From Cyclina sinensis (lineage: Eukaryota > Mollusca > Bivalvia > Venerida > Veneridae), in assembly GCA_012932295.1 (NCBI GenBank), contig JAAONU010000008.1, forward strand, positions 37,562,949-37,626,948: DNA of 64,000 nt, given 5' to 3'. The notes under the pieces are model-generated. The model was not told the DNA's origin. It ran no database searches and saw only the letters and a list, made by a program, of their open reading frames with translations. Shown here piece by piece: positions 12,851 through 25,900 of the stretch. The translations under genes and the position numbers were made by a program. Each line of letters opens with the position of its first letter. Position 1 is the stretch's first letter.

Positions 12851-13506
12851 TGTCACCCACCTTTCCGAAGAAAGAAGGGGGATATAGAAATGGGCTCCGT
12901 CCGTCCGTCTGTCTAAACCATTCATCAACAGAATTTGAAATAGTTTGGCACAAACGTTTGTTAAAATAAGACGATGTGTCATGCGTGCTATCTTCAATTC
13001 CCTCTACCTTCAAGGTCAATGTCACACCTGATGATTAAATGTCAACATTAGTCTGTTAGAGTGTATATGTCGTGTCCGGTCCATAACTTTCTCATCCATC
13101 AAGGGATTTTGAAAATCCTTGCCGAAAATGTTCACAATAATGAGAAGACGTGTCATGCACAACACCCAGACGCCTACTCTAAGGTCACGGGCACTTTTAG
13201 AGGTCAAAGCTTAACATGGTCTGTTATAGGGTATATTTTGTGTCTGGTCCAAAAAGGGGGATATAGAAATAGGGTCCGTCCGTCTGTTCTCCTGTTCGTC
13301 CGTCCGTCCGCCTGTCCGTCCGTCACACGTTCGTGTCCAGTCCATAACTAAGCCATTCATCAACCGAATTTGAAATAGTTTTGCACAAACATTTGTTATA
13401 ATAAGACAATGTGTCATGCGTGACATCCATACCGCTACCTCCAAGGTCAAGGTTACACTTGGTATTTAAAGGTCAACATTGTCTGTTGGAATATATATGT
13501 CGTGTT
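12850..13506 (+). repeat. Dispersed repeat cluster (GTCCGTCCGTC type, three related copies)
   Basis: Three related copies start near 12855, 13060 and 13240. Each has parts of 'gggggatatagaaat', 'ccgtccgtccgtctg', 'ccataactttctcatccatcaa', 'aatttgaaatagttt', 'gtgtcatgcgtg' and 'tccaaggtcaaggt'. The same family recurs at about 24090-24450, 27420-27760 and 30590-30680. This is a very common repeat type in bivalve genomes. No coding capacity of its own. Confidence 0.7.
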
Positions 13507-14356
13507 AGACAGAAGGGTGACCAAAAATTGTCAGCTATAGTTTCTCGTGTAAGGAAAGGTGACTTCACTGATGAAGATATTGTGAATTTTCTAGAGCTAC
13601 AAAATACTCCAACTGATTCATTTCCACATGACACAGTCAATATGTTTTTAACTAATGATCAAGCAGGAATATACAATAATCAATTGATAGAAGATTTACC
13701 TGGAGAAATATTTATACATTCAATAGATTCAAAGAGAAATAAGCATACAAACACTGTTTCAGTACAAATAACCACCAGTCAGATATACCCAACTGGGCGA
13801 TTACTGTCTACTCTAGCTGTTGGCGCTACTGTCATGATCACAAAGAATATTGATCTTCCTGACCGTTTAGTAACTGGTGTTGTTGGAAAAGTTGAATTCA
13901 TAAGCATAGATGAACAAAAGCCATTAAAACGAACAGTATTTTTAAAGTTTTCTGATCCAAGCATTGGAAGAGAAAGTAAAAAGAGAAGCCCACAGCATTT
14001 AGGAGATTGTGTACAAATCCAGGCCATCACAGCTACATTCTCACTCACATCTGAATGTCCAGTTCCTGTCGAGAGAACAATGTACCCTTTAGTTTAAGCA
14101 TTTGGCTTAACTGCTCACAAGTCTCACGGAAGTACCTACACACACTGTATTGCTAACCTATAACTTTCTCTAAACATCAAGTCTGTCATGCAGGGTCATG
14201 CTTATACAATGCTAAGCAGAGCAACGTCACGTGATGGTTTGAAGTTAGTCAATTTTACTGCAGACAAAATCAAAGTAAACAAGTCGGCTCTAGTAGAAAT
14301 GGACAGGCTGCGTGAGCACTGTACTTTCATTTGGGAACATTCATTCGAAAACTTGG
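13507..14356 (+). pseudogene. Helentron-type PIF1-like helicase C-terminal remnant
   Basis: The frame reads RQKGDQKLSAIVSRVRKGDFTDEDI, typical of the PIF1-like helicase of Helitrons. A TGRLLSTLAVGATVMITKNID block (helicase domain 2) follows, then a stop just after MYPLV at 14096. Beyond the stop the conserved AFGLTAHKSHGST (motif like 'AxTxHKSQG'), another in-frame stop, and MLSRATSRDGLKLVNF (like 'ALSRVRS.DGL') are readable to about 14350. No Rep nuclease or N-terminal helicase part is present upstream; dispersed repeats replace it. It is a 5'-truncated, stop-bearing relic. Confidence 0.8.
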
Positions 14357-14422
14357 TCCCTAATGCAAGTGTAAGCTTAGGTTTTTCTCAACATTCGTTC
14401 CCTTAAAGTCTACCTTTCAGAT

Positions 14423-14937
14423 TTGGCTGCCCAAAGAAATATTTCAAGATTGAATGCTCATTGCTTAACAGAAACTCACACTACAGAAGAATGTTGTTTA
14501 GAAGGATTCTGCGGATACTTTAAGCCTGTCCAACATGAACTAGCAATGTTCACTAAAGGAAAACAATTGATTTTGAAAATAACAGTTCCCCCTAGTTTAT
14601 GTCTAGAATAGCTTCAGACCAAGGTAGAAACTTTCTAATAGCTGTTTCTTACAGACCACCACAAAAATGTGTTTTTACTCTCCTCTCATCTGCCGTCAAT
14701 GCTAAACCTAAGTCAATTAATATCTTACTTGGTGGAGACTTCAACTTGATGCCTGATGATCCAGTTGTGATTATATTTTGTCATGATAATCAGCTTTGTT
14801 AGTATGTAGAAAAGCCAACTCATCAGTTGGGAAGAACATTGGACCTGATTTTTGCATCTGATAACAAACAGTGCACTAGTAGAGTGATTTCAGTTTCTTA
14901 CACCGACCATTTCCTGACTATTTTATCTGTTTTCTAA
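14423..14937 (+). pseudogene. Endonuclease (EEP-type) domain remnant of the same Helentron
   Basis: This follows the helicase relic directly. Readable pieces are LNAHCLTETHT (14450s), VSYRPPQKCVFTLL and ILLGGDFNLMPDD (14640-14760), and GRTLDLIFASDN with SYTDHFLTIL (14830-14930). GDFN and the terminal T/S-D-H are the hallmark residues of exonuclease-endonuclease-phosphatase nucleases. A helicase joined to such an endonuclease is characteristic of Helentrons (Helitron2-like). Several stops and frameshifts are present. Confidence 0.75.
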
Positions 14938-14939
14938 AT

Positions 14940-17900
14940 GGTTTGTATTGATTTGTATTTGTCACATTTTGTGGTTTTGAAATGGTGATAACAGCTTACA
15001 CAATTGATTTTCTGTTGACTCATACAATGAATTTATTGTTGCATGTGCAGATCTAGCATTGATCAAGATTTTGCACTGAAAGTCCGGATCTATACCACAG
15101 TCTTTTGAAATACCACAATTTTGTGCTTCATGTAAAACTTCCCTTAGGCGGGGGACCTTGGTAACTCTGTTACAAATTCTTGTTTCATTGGAACTTGCGT
15201 TATGCTTAATTCTATCATTCTATAATTGATTGTTGGCCTTTGAAGTTGCATAACTCTTTATTCAATCTTGCATTGTACTGTTTCATCGTCTTTTGTACGG
15301 TGTTGGAATAAGCAAAATGTGAGGTCATGTAGCTTAATGTATCATCCAACTTTCTTCATGCTTTATTCAAACTTTTTAAGGATAAGTGCTTTTTGCATGT
15401 TTGGCATTTGGAATATTTTTTTTTCTTGTCGAGCGTTGTCATTAATCCAACTATTATCATCGTTGGAGCCCACGGTACACATTATAAACTACACTGTACC
15501 GTATTTATCAGGTATGATAAATAACCTGGGTTACCGAGGATGAGTCAGGTAATATAAACACTAAAGTAAAATCGTTCTCAAGGTTGTAGCGTTTAAGGTT
15601 ATCCCATTTATGATTTAGTCTAATTTTTTGGTATGCAAACAAAGTATTGAAAAAACATCAAAACTTCGCAAAACTCTGGTCGCAAAATATTGGGACCATT
15701 CGGAAAATAACGCAATGTACCGACAAAGGGCCATTTGTTGTCATAAAAGGAAAACGCATATTGCAAATCGCATTATGCTTACTGCTTTGTGCTAAAGTGA
15801 ATACTTTGTTATTGGTATCGTTGTCATCCTCGTGTTCGGTGCGTTGTGTTTATGAAATGCTCTAATCTTTGTATTGAATGAATGCATTGAAGAATAAGAA
15901 AGCTAAGACACGACAAAATAGCCGAGCACCAAAATTAATTATTAATGATGAAACAGGTTCGATACACGTAGGTAGACGATATGCAGTAAAAGACATTCTG
16001 CAAATTAAGGTAATTGAATGGAACGTAACATTTTACGTCAAGTAATATTATTAACTAGTAATTAAAGACTGTTCGACAGAACGCCGAGCATATTGCGTTA
16101 GCAGTAAAGAAAGCTGCAACTAAACATATAGCTTACTGCATATGTCGGAGAGGAACAAATGAAGCTTGCAATAACATGAGAAGGCATTCAGTTCCCACTA
16201 AAGCATGATGTTATTCAGCAAAATACAGGTTTCCAATGCCATAAAGCAAGATGGAATCAATGAATAAGTCTGTTCCATAGATTTTGAATACGTGTTTCTG
16301 TTATTTTGCTTCATTTCAGAGAATGCGTACAAATGATAAATACAAGCGTTGTATGCAGCTTTTAAACAACAACCGTAAGTAGAACAATACCTTTAAACTT
16401 CAGTTGTTTCGAACTTATTAAAATTTCATTGTGCCAAATGTGTATTGTTTCATATTTTGTTCGGAATCATTAACTATTCTAAGCGAACTATTACCTTTTG
16501 AAAGGCGTAAAGTAGAAATCAATATATATCGACGTTAAAGTTTTAAAATTTATAGAAAATCTAGCATGGTTGATTTCCAGGTGATGTTTTATGCATATCT
16601 AGTTTAAGTGTTATGGTAGCGACTTTTTACTTTCAATAAACAAATAGCACTTCCTCGTGAAGTATGAAGGACGGAAGTTAATCTTTAGGACTTAGCAAAC
16701 GAAAGAATTTACAAGATATCGTCGAGGAAATAAACTGAAGGTAATCCTTTCACTTTGATTTCGCTTAATGAAGTTTATTCACACATTTAAGGTTTTGGTT
16801 TCACCTCAGAAATACGTGTGATATCAATGTCACAATTTTTTTAATGAGTTTGTGCATTTTTTTCTTCATTATTAATTAATAATGCTTGTATTCTTTGTTT
16901 GGCTTGCACAGTATCTTTATATTTTTGTACAGTTGTTTCGAGTTATCAATATACTTAAAGAAACACGCCCAAAACTATCTTTGGTTTGATAGCTGTTTAT
17001 TACAAATAAACACTTTCTTAGTGTCCCTCCGCTCTAAAGAAAAAAAAAGTTTGAACTTATCTCCTCTATAAATGATTAATTATTGTTTATTAATAATTAG
17101 CCAAGAAATGTACACTATCTGGTCGGTTAATTGAAAAGAAGAAACGTGCTAACTTATATATGCAAAAGACGAATGGAATTTAAAACAAAATAATAATAAA
17201 AAAAACCGTAGCATTTTTTCTGTGTCAGATCGTCTTAAACCCACTTTTTTTCTTTAGCTTATAGCAGGAAGTACCACTGGAAGACGGTTTATAAACTATT
17301 AACATATTTCATGACTGTTATTAAAGAGACTTATCTTGAAATTTAGAGTATCACGTTTACTTTGAAATCATGTAAATGCAAAATTTATTATTGAATGAGT
17401 TATAACCCAATGTCAAGGTTTGAGTCAAAAGAAATCTAAGTTTAGCATTTAATCAGAGTGTATTCATATAATATTTTATAATTCAGACTTTATGTATGTA
17501 AGAACAATTATATTCTTAAGTACATATTAATGTTTATGTTATGATATATAAATAAACGAAATTTAATTGGTCAAGATGAAAAATATATCTTGATAGTTCA
17601 TGTTTTTGGGTTTTCCCTATTTGTTATGTCTAAACTTTGACGCATCCGATGTAATGCCGTTATGTTCCCGGCAATTTACTGGACCCAAATTTATATAAAT
17701 ATATTCCAGCTGAAAAAAAAATGAAATAGCGGACTTAAAGTGGCGGAAACAGTAACATATGTTTGCAGAAACGAGAGATGAACTTTCTGGCAAGTGAAAA
17801 GCTATAAGAAGAAAAAACCCACAAAACAGGCAGTTCTAGAATTTTGGTCTTGATTCTACAGATATTTGTTAAGTTTAGAAATTAGGCATATAATTAAACT

Positions 17901-18140
17901 CCTTTGAATTTCATTGAAAATAATGTATTTACCATTTGGACGTAGTATTTACGGAGGCGATTACATCATATTCAATGAAATAAAAGCCTTGCATTGTGTA
18001 ATTATTATAGACGTTTCGATGACAAAACACCGTATACAGTACATAAAATATAAACGTGTTGTATCAGTGTTATCTTAAAGCTTTGTATATTTTCACCCCA
18101 TACAATATCAACTCAGATAACATCAAAGGTAGACCAAATA
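14940..18140. other. Non-coding stretch, no gene recognised
   Basis: AT-rich sequence with short, motif-free open frames only. No splice-bounded exons or RNA genes could be supported. Confidence 0.4.
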
Positions 18141-18141
18141 G

Positions 18142-18410
18142 TACATTGGTCCTTTCAGTTGGAATCCTCTGACTTTATCATTGTTTCTTATTGTGAAGGT
18201 CTTGACTTTTAGTTGTGAAAATTGTCACTTATATATTAAGTAAAAAGTTAGGATTATCAAAAAAGAAAGATAATGGTGTTAAACAAACATGTTGCTAAAC
18301 TTAATGTGTAATCTAACTACCATTGTTGCAAATAATTAGACTTAATTATCACCATACCAAAAGAGAAAATAGCGATAAAAGCAGAGGAATCCAATGGAAG
18401 GACCAATGTA
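18142..18410. mobile_element. MITE with about 50-bp terminal inverted repeats and TA ends
   Basis: The left end TACATTGGTCCTTTCAGTTG (from 18142) is mirrored by the right end, whose reverse complement starts TACATTGGTCCTTCCATTGG (from 18410). The match continues through AATCCTCTG and TTTATC, about 50 bp with some mismatches. The TA dinucleotide at both outer ends fits the target-site duplication of Tc1/mariner-type non-autonomous elements. There is no coding content in the roughly 170-bp centre. Confidence 0.7.
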
Positions 18411-21400
18411 ATTTCAGACAGTATTCAGGGTAGATAATCCACCAATGTCCCCCATTTTATATTTAATTTACAGGATGAGCGTGTATATATATTAAAAAAC
18501 GTTCTCTTCAATTCTGTTCATTTAAGTCATTTTTACATAGATGTTGATATACTATGTTTGGATAGATAACCATTTGGTACTTTTGCACTCCTGTCTCAGA
18601 AGTTTTTCATAAAGGAAAGTTTTCACATCTGTTCTTCTCTAAATTATCATCTATTTTGTTTCTATGTGTCAATAAATAGATAGGCACTATAGCGGCGGTT
18701 CATTTTAAGGGTGTGCCTCTTATGTACTAACACACATACTTAGTCAAACATTCGAATATCAGCCTTGAAGCGGTCATTTCGTTTTCTGACGACTTATCCA
18801 ATCTACTCCAAATTAGTTCAAATTTAGGAACTTTGAACACAGCTTTGGGAATTGTAAGAAATTTCTGAAATAGGAAAAAGTAGCCTAAAGGTAAAAAAAT
18901 CAAACCGAAATACTCATAATAATGATTGCGTGAAGTCGTATCAGATTTTTGTTCTGTTTTGTAAAATAGGCTTAATTAATCTAGTAATCAGACCTGTGGG
19001 CTGAAAATCGGAAAAAAATATTTTGCAAAATGGCTGACTTGTTTCTTGCATTAGTGTCGTGTGTTACATTTTACCATATTTAAAATACTCGAAAGCAAAT
19101 ATTTTACACAGCTTATTCTTTTACTCTTCTCACGTAATAATATTCTGGTTATTCATCAAAACTGGACTTGTTCATAAAGGCCAGTTACTAGAAGACCACT
19201 TTATATTCTTGCATTTATGTAAGAAACTTTTTAGTGAAACTTTATGTTTTTGTTGTTTAAGGGTGAAAATTAACATTAAAAATCTGGGTCAGTTTTGCAT
19301 ACTTTATTCATTCAAACATTTTTTTTTAATTTCATACAGCTGCCATTTCTTGTCCAGAACGAGCAAATGGTTTCCATTTATTAAAGCGGAATTTAAAACC
19401 TGTGTTGGCATTGAAGAACAACAATGTTAAAGTATAAACGTAATCAAATATTAGTGCTTCGTTGTTTGACAGACTGTGCGCCTATGCAACGGTCACTTGT
19501 AAAAATGAAAAGACACGATACCATTTGAATAATTATAATGGAAGATTATTTATGCAAAAGTTGCGTTGCTGCATTCGATCAAATGATTTATTTAAGTGTC
19601 AAATTAATGCGTATAAGTAAAACAAATATCATGTAAATATCAAATTCTAATAGTTAAACTTCATGATATCTTTCATAGTATTCATACTTCCACAAAATGC
19701 CAAGTGATAACTGATTTTCTGTTTCGTAAATAACAGTAGGCAATGAACTTTGATCCAGTTAAATGCTAGCTAACGCTTTCTGACATTGACAATCGACTGA
19801 TTTAGTTCATTTATTACATAATACGTTGAAAAATGGTTAGTTCTTTGTGTTATGTCAATATATATAATGATTTCTGTATTGTGTCTTTACGTCAAATAAT
19901 AAACATGATATCATGTTTTCATATATACTTAGTTGGGTCTTTTTGTGTAACTGAAGCACGACAGCTCGAGCATACTTCACTTATAATCCTTGAGAAGACT
20001 CTACTTAAAGGCGGCCAAAATATTTCTAAAGAAATGCACGCGATCGAAAGGTAAAAGGATCTAATATGTACCTTGTAACAAATAAAAGGATTAAGTTTAA
20101 TTTTACGACTTGTGGCGCCCCCTGAGTTAAAATTTGACCACATTTGCTGGTTCCCGACTTCTCTGAATAAATCGGACCTTATGCATTGTGTCAAACATTA
20201 AACATTCCTTTTTTTACTTAAAATTGTACTTGTTCCTGCACATTGACAACGATTGTGCAAAAGCTATACTTTACAAACTAGTAATCATTATAAATGCAAT
20301 TAATTATATTTTTGTATAATTATTCTACTTGATAAAAATTCGGAATCAAAATTCAACATCCATGCATACATTTGTTAGTTAACAAGGAGCATAATATAAC
20401 ACACTAAGCATTTGGCCCTTCTATGAATCTATACTTAGCAAACATTTGCCATTTAATATGAAGCATTTCACCTAAAGCAACAATACAATTTTTGCATGAC
20501 TAATCTTCCATATGTTACTGTATTGATTCAGATGCAAACACCTTCCGTTTGCAGATATGTAAAGATACGGAATGCTATGAAGATGTTATAATTCATTAAT
20601 GGAAATGGAAACAGCAATAAATCAATAGTGAAGGCAATGAACAGGGTCTCAATGACTCTCGTTTATGTATGATGTCAATCTTGATATCATGTGACATTTT
20701 TAAATATTTAATAATCGCCAATCTACACTGTTTTTGTTTCGGTTGAATCGATTCGTGGTAGAAATTATGTTATGTCGAATCGCATTGCAGTACTATTATT
20801 CTTCAATTTCACAGCATTTTATTACACCACCAGATCATTTAGCCAGCAGATAAATTCTCATTTCAACCACTGAATCTCGACTGTCCACTTTTATCCATAA
20901 AAAACTACACTCGTTTTATACATGCCAAGTCATAGGGCACTTAAATATATCATATTTGATGCCTGTCTGAGAATGTTCCAGTAATTGGTATGCCTATAAT
21001 TGGTAAAATTCACTACAATTTCTTAACCCCAAGTGTCTTTGGGGCACCCTAGTAAACACTTACCGTTATTTCAAATGGATAAACGTGAAATATGTCAATA
21101 TGACCCCTCGTCGACTCCAGTGTGAATGTAAATCAAACTGTAAATATGTTCAACAACCAAACAACCACAGCAGCCGCAACAACAACAACAACAAATACGT
21201 TAATGATTCAGCATAATTATTATAGCGCATGTATAGACACGGTTTCAAAAACCATTTTTCCACTATTTACAATATAACCGTTTTCTTTTAAAATACCATG
21301 ATAAAGAGGCATACCCCGAAAATTTGGAATATTCCATTTATTATAAAAGCATGTAAATTTGAACGATATTGAATGAATGAAGCCTTGATTTCAAGGTGTC

Positions 21401-22684
21401 AGTCAAACATTTTAAGTGCAACAGGTAGTCGGAATACATTTATAAGTAAGTAAGTAAGTCAGTCAGTCAGTCAGTAAATCGTGCATTACAGTTTCACAAA
21501 ATATACGATACATATATAAATAAATTTTAGCACCCGGTCCTATGGGCCTATAAGTCACTCATTACATAAACACAATAATTTTTCCGATATGTACATAAAA
21601 ATGGTATTGTAGTGTCTTAATTTAAACAAAAAGGTTTGTGTAAAAGGAATCTACACTTATTATTAGCCTTTATGTACATGTAGATAGTTGTTGTTGTAGC
21701 CGTTGAGTGGATGGCCATATTTTCCAACTGAAACCTTTCCAATTGTCTAAAACCATAATACGTTCTTCTTTTAATTTTTAGCCATTTTTCATTCTGTAGT
21801 TAATGAACAAATCAAATAGATTTACAGTTTATCACGTGTTCATTGTAAGGCATGTTCTTTGCAGGGTTTTAACAACATCCAAGCATACCTCTTATTCATT
21901 TGAAGTCTTGTAAACACTACATATGTCTTATAAGTTACTCTTCAACATTTGTTTTTTTTTTACAATTCTTTAACATGGTGTAAATAGATAATTTTCAAGA
22001 ACAGAACAAAACCACTTCTTTAAACCGACAGATTTTCTTAGTGATACCAAATAACTCTGGACACGTATTTACGGAATTTTTATTTTCGTGATCACGAAAT
22101 AGTAACTGACTTTTTTCAAATTTTATCAAATTGTATTACGTTAATACACATTCTTTTCTACGAAACAATATTTCTACGTCAGAAAGACATAAAAGTGTGT
22201 CACGTCACTTTAAAGGCTTCTTAGCGCAAATTTAAGATCATCATTCAATTTCTTATGCATACATATCAGGACAAGCATTTATTATGTGGTCAGATTTTGC
22301 ATACATCAACAACGTACGACTTTTCCTTAACATGCAAATACAAGAGAACTACATGTTATGTGCCAAAAATGAAAAAAGATACCTACATTTCAGTAAAAAA
22401 ATGCATTAACGTTAAGAAAATGCCTAAACGTCCATAAAAGATGCTTACAGTTCATAAAACCTATCTACAAGAAACATAAACTCTGCAATTAACTTGGCAA
22501 AACATGTATTCATTTGTGTCTCTGAAAAGACAAACAATGTCTTTAATATATTTCATATTTGTAGAACATTTACTTGACAGGCTACTTTTATCATCATTTT
22601 TTATTTTTGTATGTTTTGTATTCAACAATTTAATTATACCGTGTTAGATAGGTTTCACTTTCAGTCGCTGTTGCATCGGAAGAA

Positions 22685-22722
<38 letters not shown>

Positions 22723-22854
22723 TTATATAATAATAATAAACAGAAAACGGTTTACCATCTTTAACATGGCCTTACTAATACTCGTTGTAGGCTAATCCAT
22801 AAAAAGATTTGTAAGGCTTCGTTTTTGTCAATAATGTTGATGCTTTTCTTTCAG
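18411..22854. other. Non-coding stretch upstream of the IgGFc-binding gene
   Basis: No supported exon. It contains an aagt/cagt microsatellite (about 21444-21478) and an (aat)n microsatellite (about 22687-22735). The exon at 22855 starts after a splice acceptor (cttttctttcag), so a non-coding first exon and promoter of the gene at 22858 must lie somewhere upstream. I could not place them. Confidence 0.4.
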
Positions 22855-22857
22855 AGG

Positions 22858-22921
22858 ATGAATGACGTCACTTTGGTGGTGGTTGTTGTTGTCTTGATGG
22901 CGATTTCGCGCTGTCCATCAG
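22858..22921 (+). CDS. Exon 1: start codon and signal peptide
   Basis: After acceptor cttttctttcag and AGG, ATG opens MNDVTLVVVVVVLMAISRCPS, a short polar start, a Val-rich hydrophobic core and a small-residue cleavage region. It ends in phase 1 at G|gtagtt. The first coding exon of the paralogue at 60179 has exactly the same length (64 bases) and phase, which supports this start. Confidence 0.8.
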
Positions 22922-25900
22922 GTAGTTTATGGGTACATTTTCACATCAATAGATCGAGTGCATTCACAAATATTTAAGAATATTTGAAATCATGCCCCCT
23001 TTTTGGCGATGTTTTTTTTTTATTTTCTCTGTACATCATGCGTAAAATAATGCTAACCAAATCATTTATCAAGTACTGTTATTGTTGAAAACAGTCAACA
23101 AAATATATGTTACACACGGCAAACTTCAAATTTTAGTTAAAACTCCTTTCAATAGAAGTAAATCAGCTAACATGCTACGTATATTCTAGACGGACATTTT
23201 GTTAAAAGAACAGAACTCCGATCTCCCGCGTGACAGGCCAACACTTAGCCAAATAATCGATTTCCTGATGCAGTTGTCAGAGGTTGTATGTATACAATTA
23301 TAGGAAGGTGTGCACTTCACTGTAACAGTATTATGTAACGACCATTTAGATTGGCATGCCTTTCGACAAGCTAGACATTCTCAAAAAAGCTATTGAAAAT
23401 AATCATATTCAACATGAAACTTGTCAAATCTTATCCTATAGATTTTATATTTTAATACAAGGTAACTCTTCATTTGTTTACTACTTTAGGTCTTTTCTGC
23501 GGCTGTTATCATGTCTCCAATATAATATAACCTCACAACAATTCCTGTGACATATCGTACGTCACAACCATTCCTGTGACATAAAATAACGTCACAACCA
23601 TTCCTGTGACATAAAATAACGTCACAACCATTCATGTGACATTACCTAACCTCACAACAATTCCTGTGACATATCATACGTCACAACCATTCCTGTGACA
23701 TAAAATAACGTCACAACCATTCCTGTGACATAAAATAACGTCACAACCATTCCTGTGACATAACATAAGTCACAACCATTCCTGTGACATAACACAACGT
23801 CACAACCATTCCTGTGACATAAAATAACGTCACAACCATTCCTGTGAGATAACATAAGTCAAAACCATTCCTGTTACGTAACACAACGTCACAACCATTC
23901 CTGTGACATAAAATAACGTCACAACCATTCCTGTGAGATATGTCTTATGTCATCATACATGTAAAGTGCGATTATGTGAATAAACTCACTTACTACATTT
24001 AATTACTATAATTGGTACATTTTTTACTAAGATAAAAACATTTGTGTCAGGACTGTTATTCTCTTATGCTTTGAAGGATTTTTAATTCAACGGCACACGT
24101 GTTCAGCACAACAAAACAACACGTCCTTTGCAACACTCATGTCATGAACTCAAATATCAAGGCCATTAAGAGTTCAAATTGTGAAAATATGCACTTATTT
24201 GTATCCGGGACAGTATGTCCCTTGGCACAAATGTTCAAGATGATGTGACGCGTGCAACACCTACGTCCTCAATTGAAATGTTTGTGTCATACTTTTATTA
24301 TAATCCTGTATGTATTGAAACATTCGTCTTCGTACTGAATTTCTCATATGTATCAAAGGATTTAAAATAACATGACAAAAGTGTACATTTTGAGCACATC
24401 AAGATTACGTTTTGTGTGCAACACTAACGTCCCTACCTCAAATTTTAAGGTCACACTTGTATAATATTCGTTTATCCAAAGCATTACTAAAAACTATGAA
24501 AGGGACTGACTTTAAACTTTAAATATAGATAGAGGGTGACTATTCAAGAAACATAATTGCCTGGTTTCAATTTTTAATTATCTCCCTTTGGTTAATTATA
24601 TTATAAATATTTGTATAAAGCGTTACACGTACGTAAAAACTATCAAATCAATTAAACTTTAAACTTAAGATAGGAATAGGTACCCATTTTTCTGCCGTTC
24701 AAGTTTTTTCATATCGCTTCGATGTGGATGCCTCGTTCAGGGGCATTTGTTACCTTATAGTGACAGTTCTTGCTCTTCCTTCTTTTAGAATGCGTTTCCA
24801 CATACCATGTGGCACTTCTTGGTAGGGATCCAACTTTAAGTAATTCGACCACTGGATTCCTAATGTATCAAAATTTCTCTGGGGTTCCAAACGTACAAAG
24901 TGAGCACGACTGTAATTGGGAGCAATCGGACGGCACAGAAAACTTAAAAGTACTAACGACTCAAGGAAACTGTACAGGAATTGTACCAACAGGAGCTGGT
25001 TTAACCAACAGTGGTTTTAAAGTAGAGGCACCAGATGAAATTGTTTTGCATGTGTTCCAGGGAGAAACTCCTAAATCTCCATCAGACGGGTTCCTTGCAA
25101 TTCCAGATAATCACTTAGGGAACGAATACTACGTCATTACATATTGTGCACTCGGAGGTTTCTGTCAGTTTGCTGTGGCGGGAACTGTCGACGGATCTTC
25201 AGTAAAGATCGTTTTTCCTCCTGGATCATTTACAGAAATCGTAACATGCAACGAGGAGAAAATAACAGCTAGCGATGGGCAGCCAGTTCCATTTACTTTA
25301 AATGAATACGAAGTTCTGCATATTGAAAGTAGAGCAGATTTATCCGGGACGTATATAACCTCTGACAAAAATGTAGCAGTTTTTGTAGGAGCACGTGATG
25401 TGCCAACGGCTGACGGATTAAATAGCTCTATGATAGAGCAAATCCCTCCTGTAAAAAAATGGGGAACTGAGTTTGTTGTTGCTCCAAATAATCCAAACGG
25501 TGCTGGAGACGTCATCAAGATTCTGACAAAAAACGACGACACCACAGTTCATATTCTTGGTTTCTCTCCATTTACAATTCAATATAACAGACAATCTATT
25601 GTGTATCGAATCGACTGGGAGATGCCAAGCAAAATAACAACCACAAAACCTGTTCTTATAGTTCAGATTATGTCCTTAAATCTGTACAATGACACAGCAG
25701 CAGTCACTGGGCACCCTGCTATGGTTCTTGTTCCGCATGTTAAACAATGGACAGATAAGAAAGTTTATTCAAACTGTAGTATTATTAAGGTAATAAGTTT
25801 AAAGGGGAATATTATTCCATGGGATCCTCCAACAGGTATTTCCAGTGCGGCTCGGCAACCTATCGACGGAACAGACTATTCAGTATTAACTGTAAGACAA

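Noticed and set aside
19059..19430. 123-residue plus-strand open frame
   Set aside because: Phe/Leu/Ser-rich translation of AT-rich DNA without motif or splice context.
23652..23855. Minus-strand open frame with repeated CHRNGCD-type peptide
   Set aside because: It is generated by the 30-bp minisatellite (a multiple of three) in intron 1; no start context or domain.
25165..25545. Minus-strand 126-residue open frame
   Set aside because: Shadow of the IgGFc-binding exon on the plus strand; no motif of its own.
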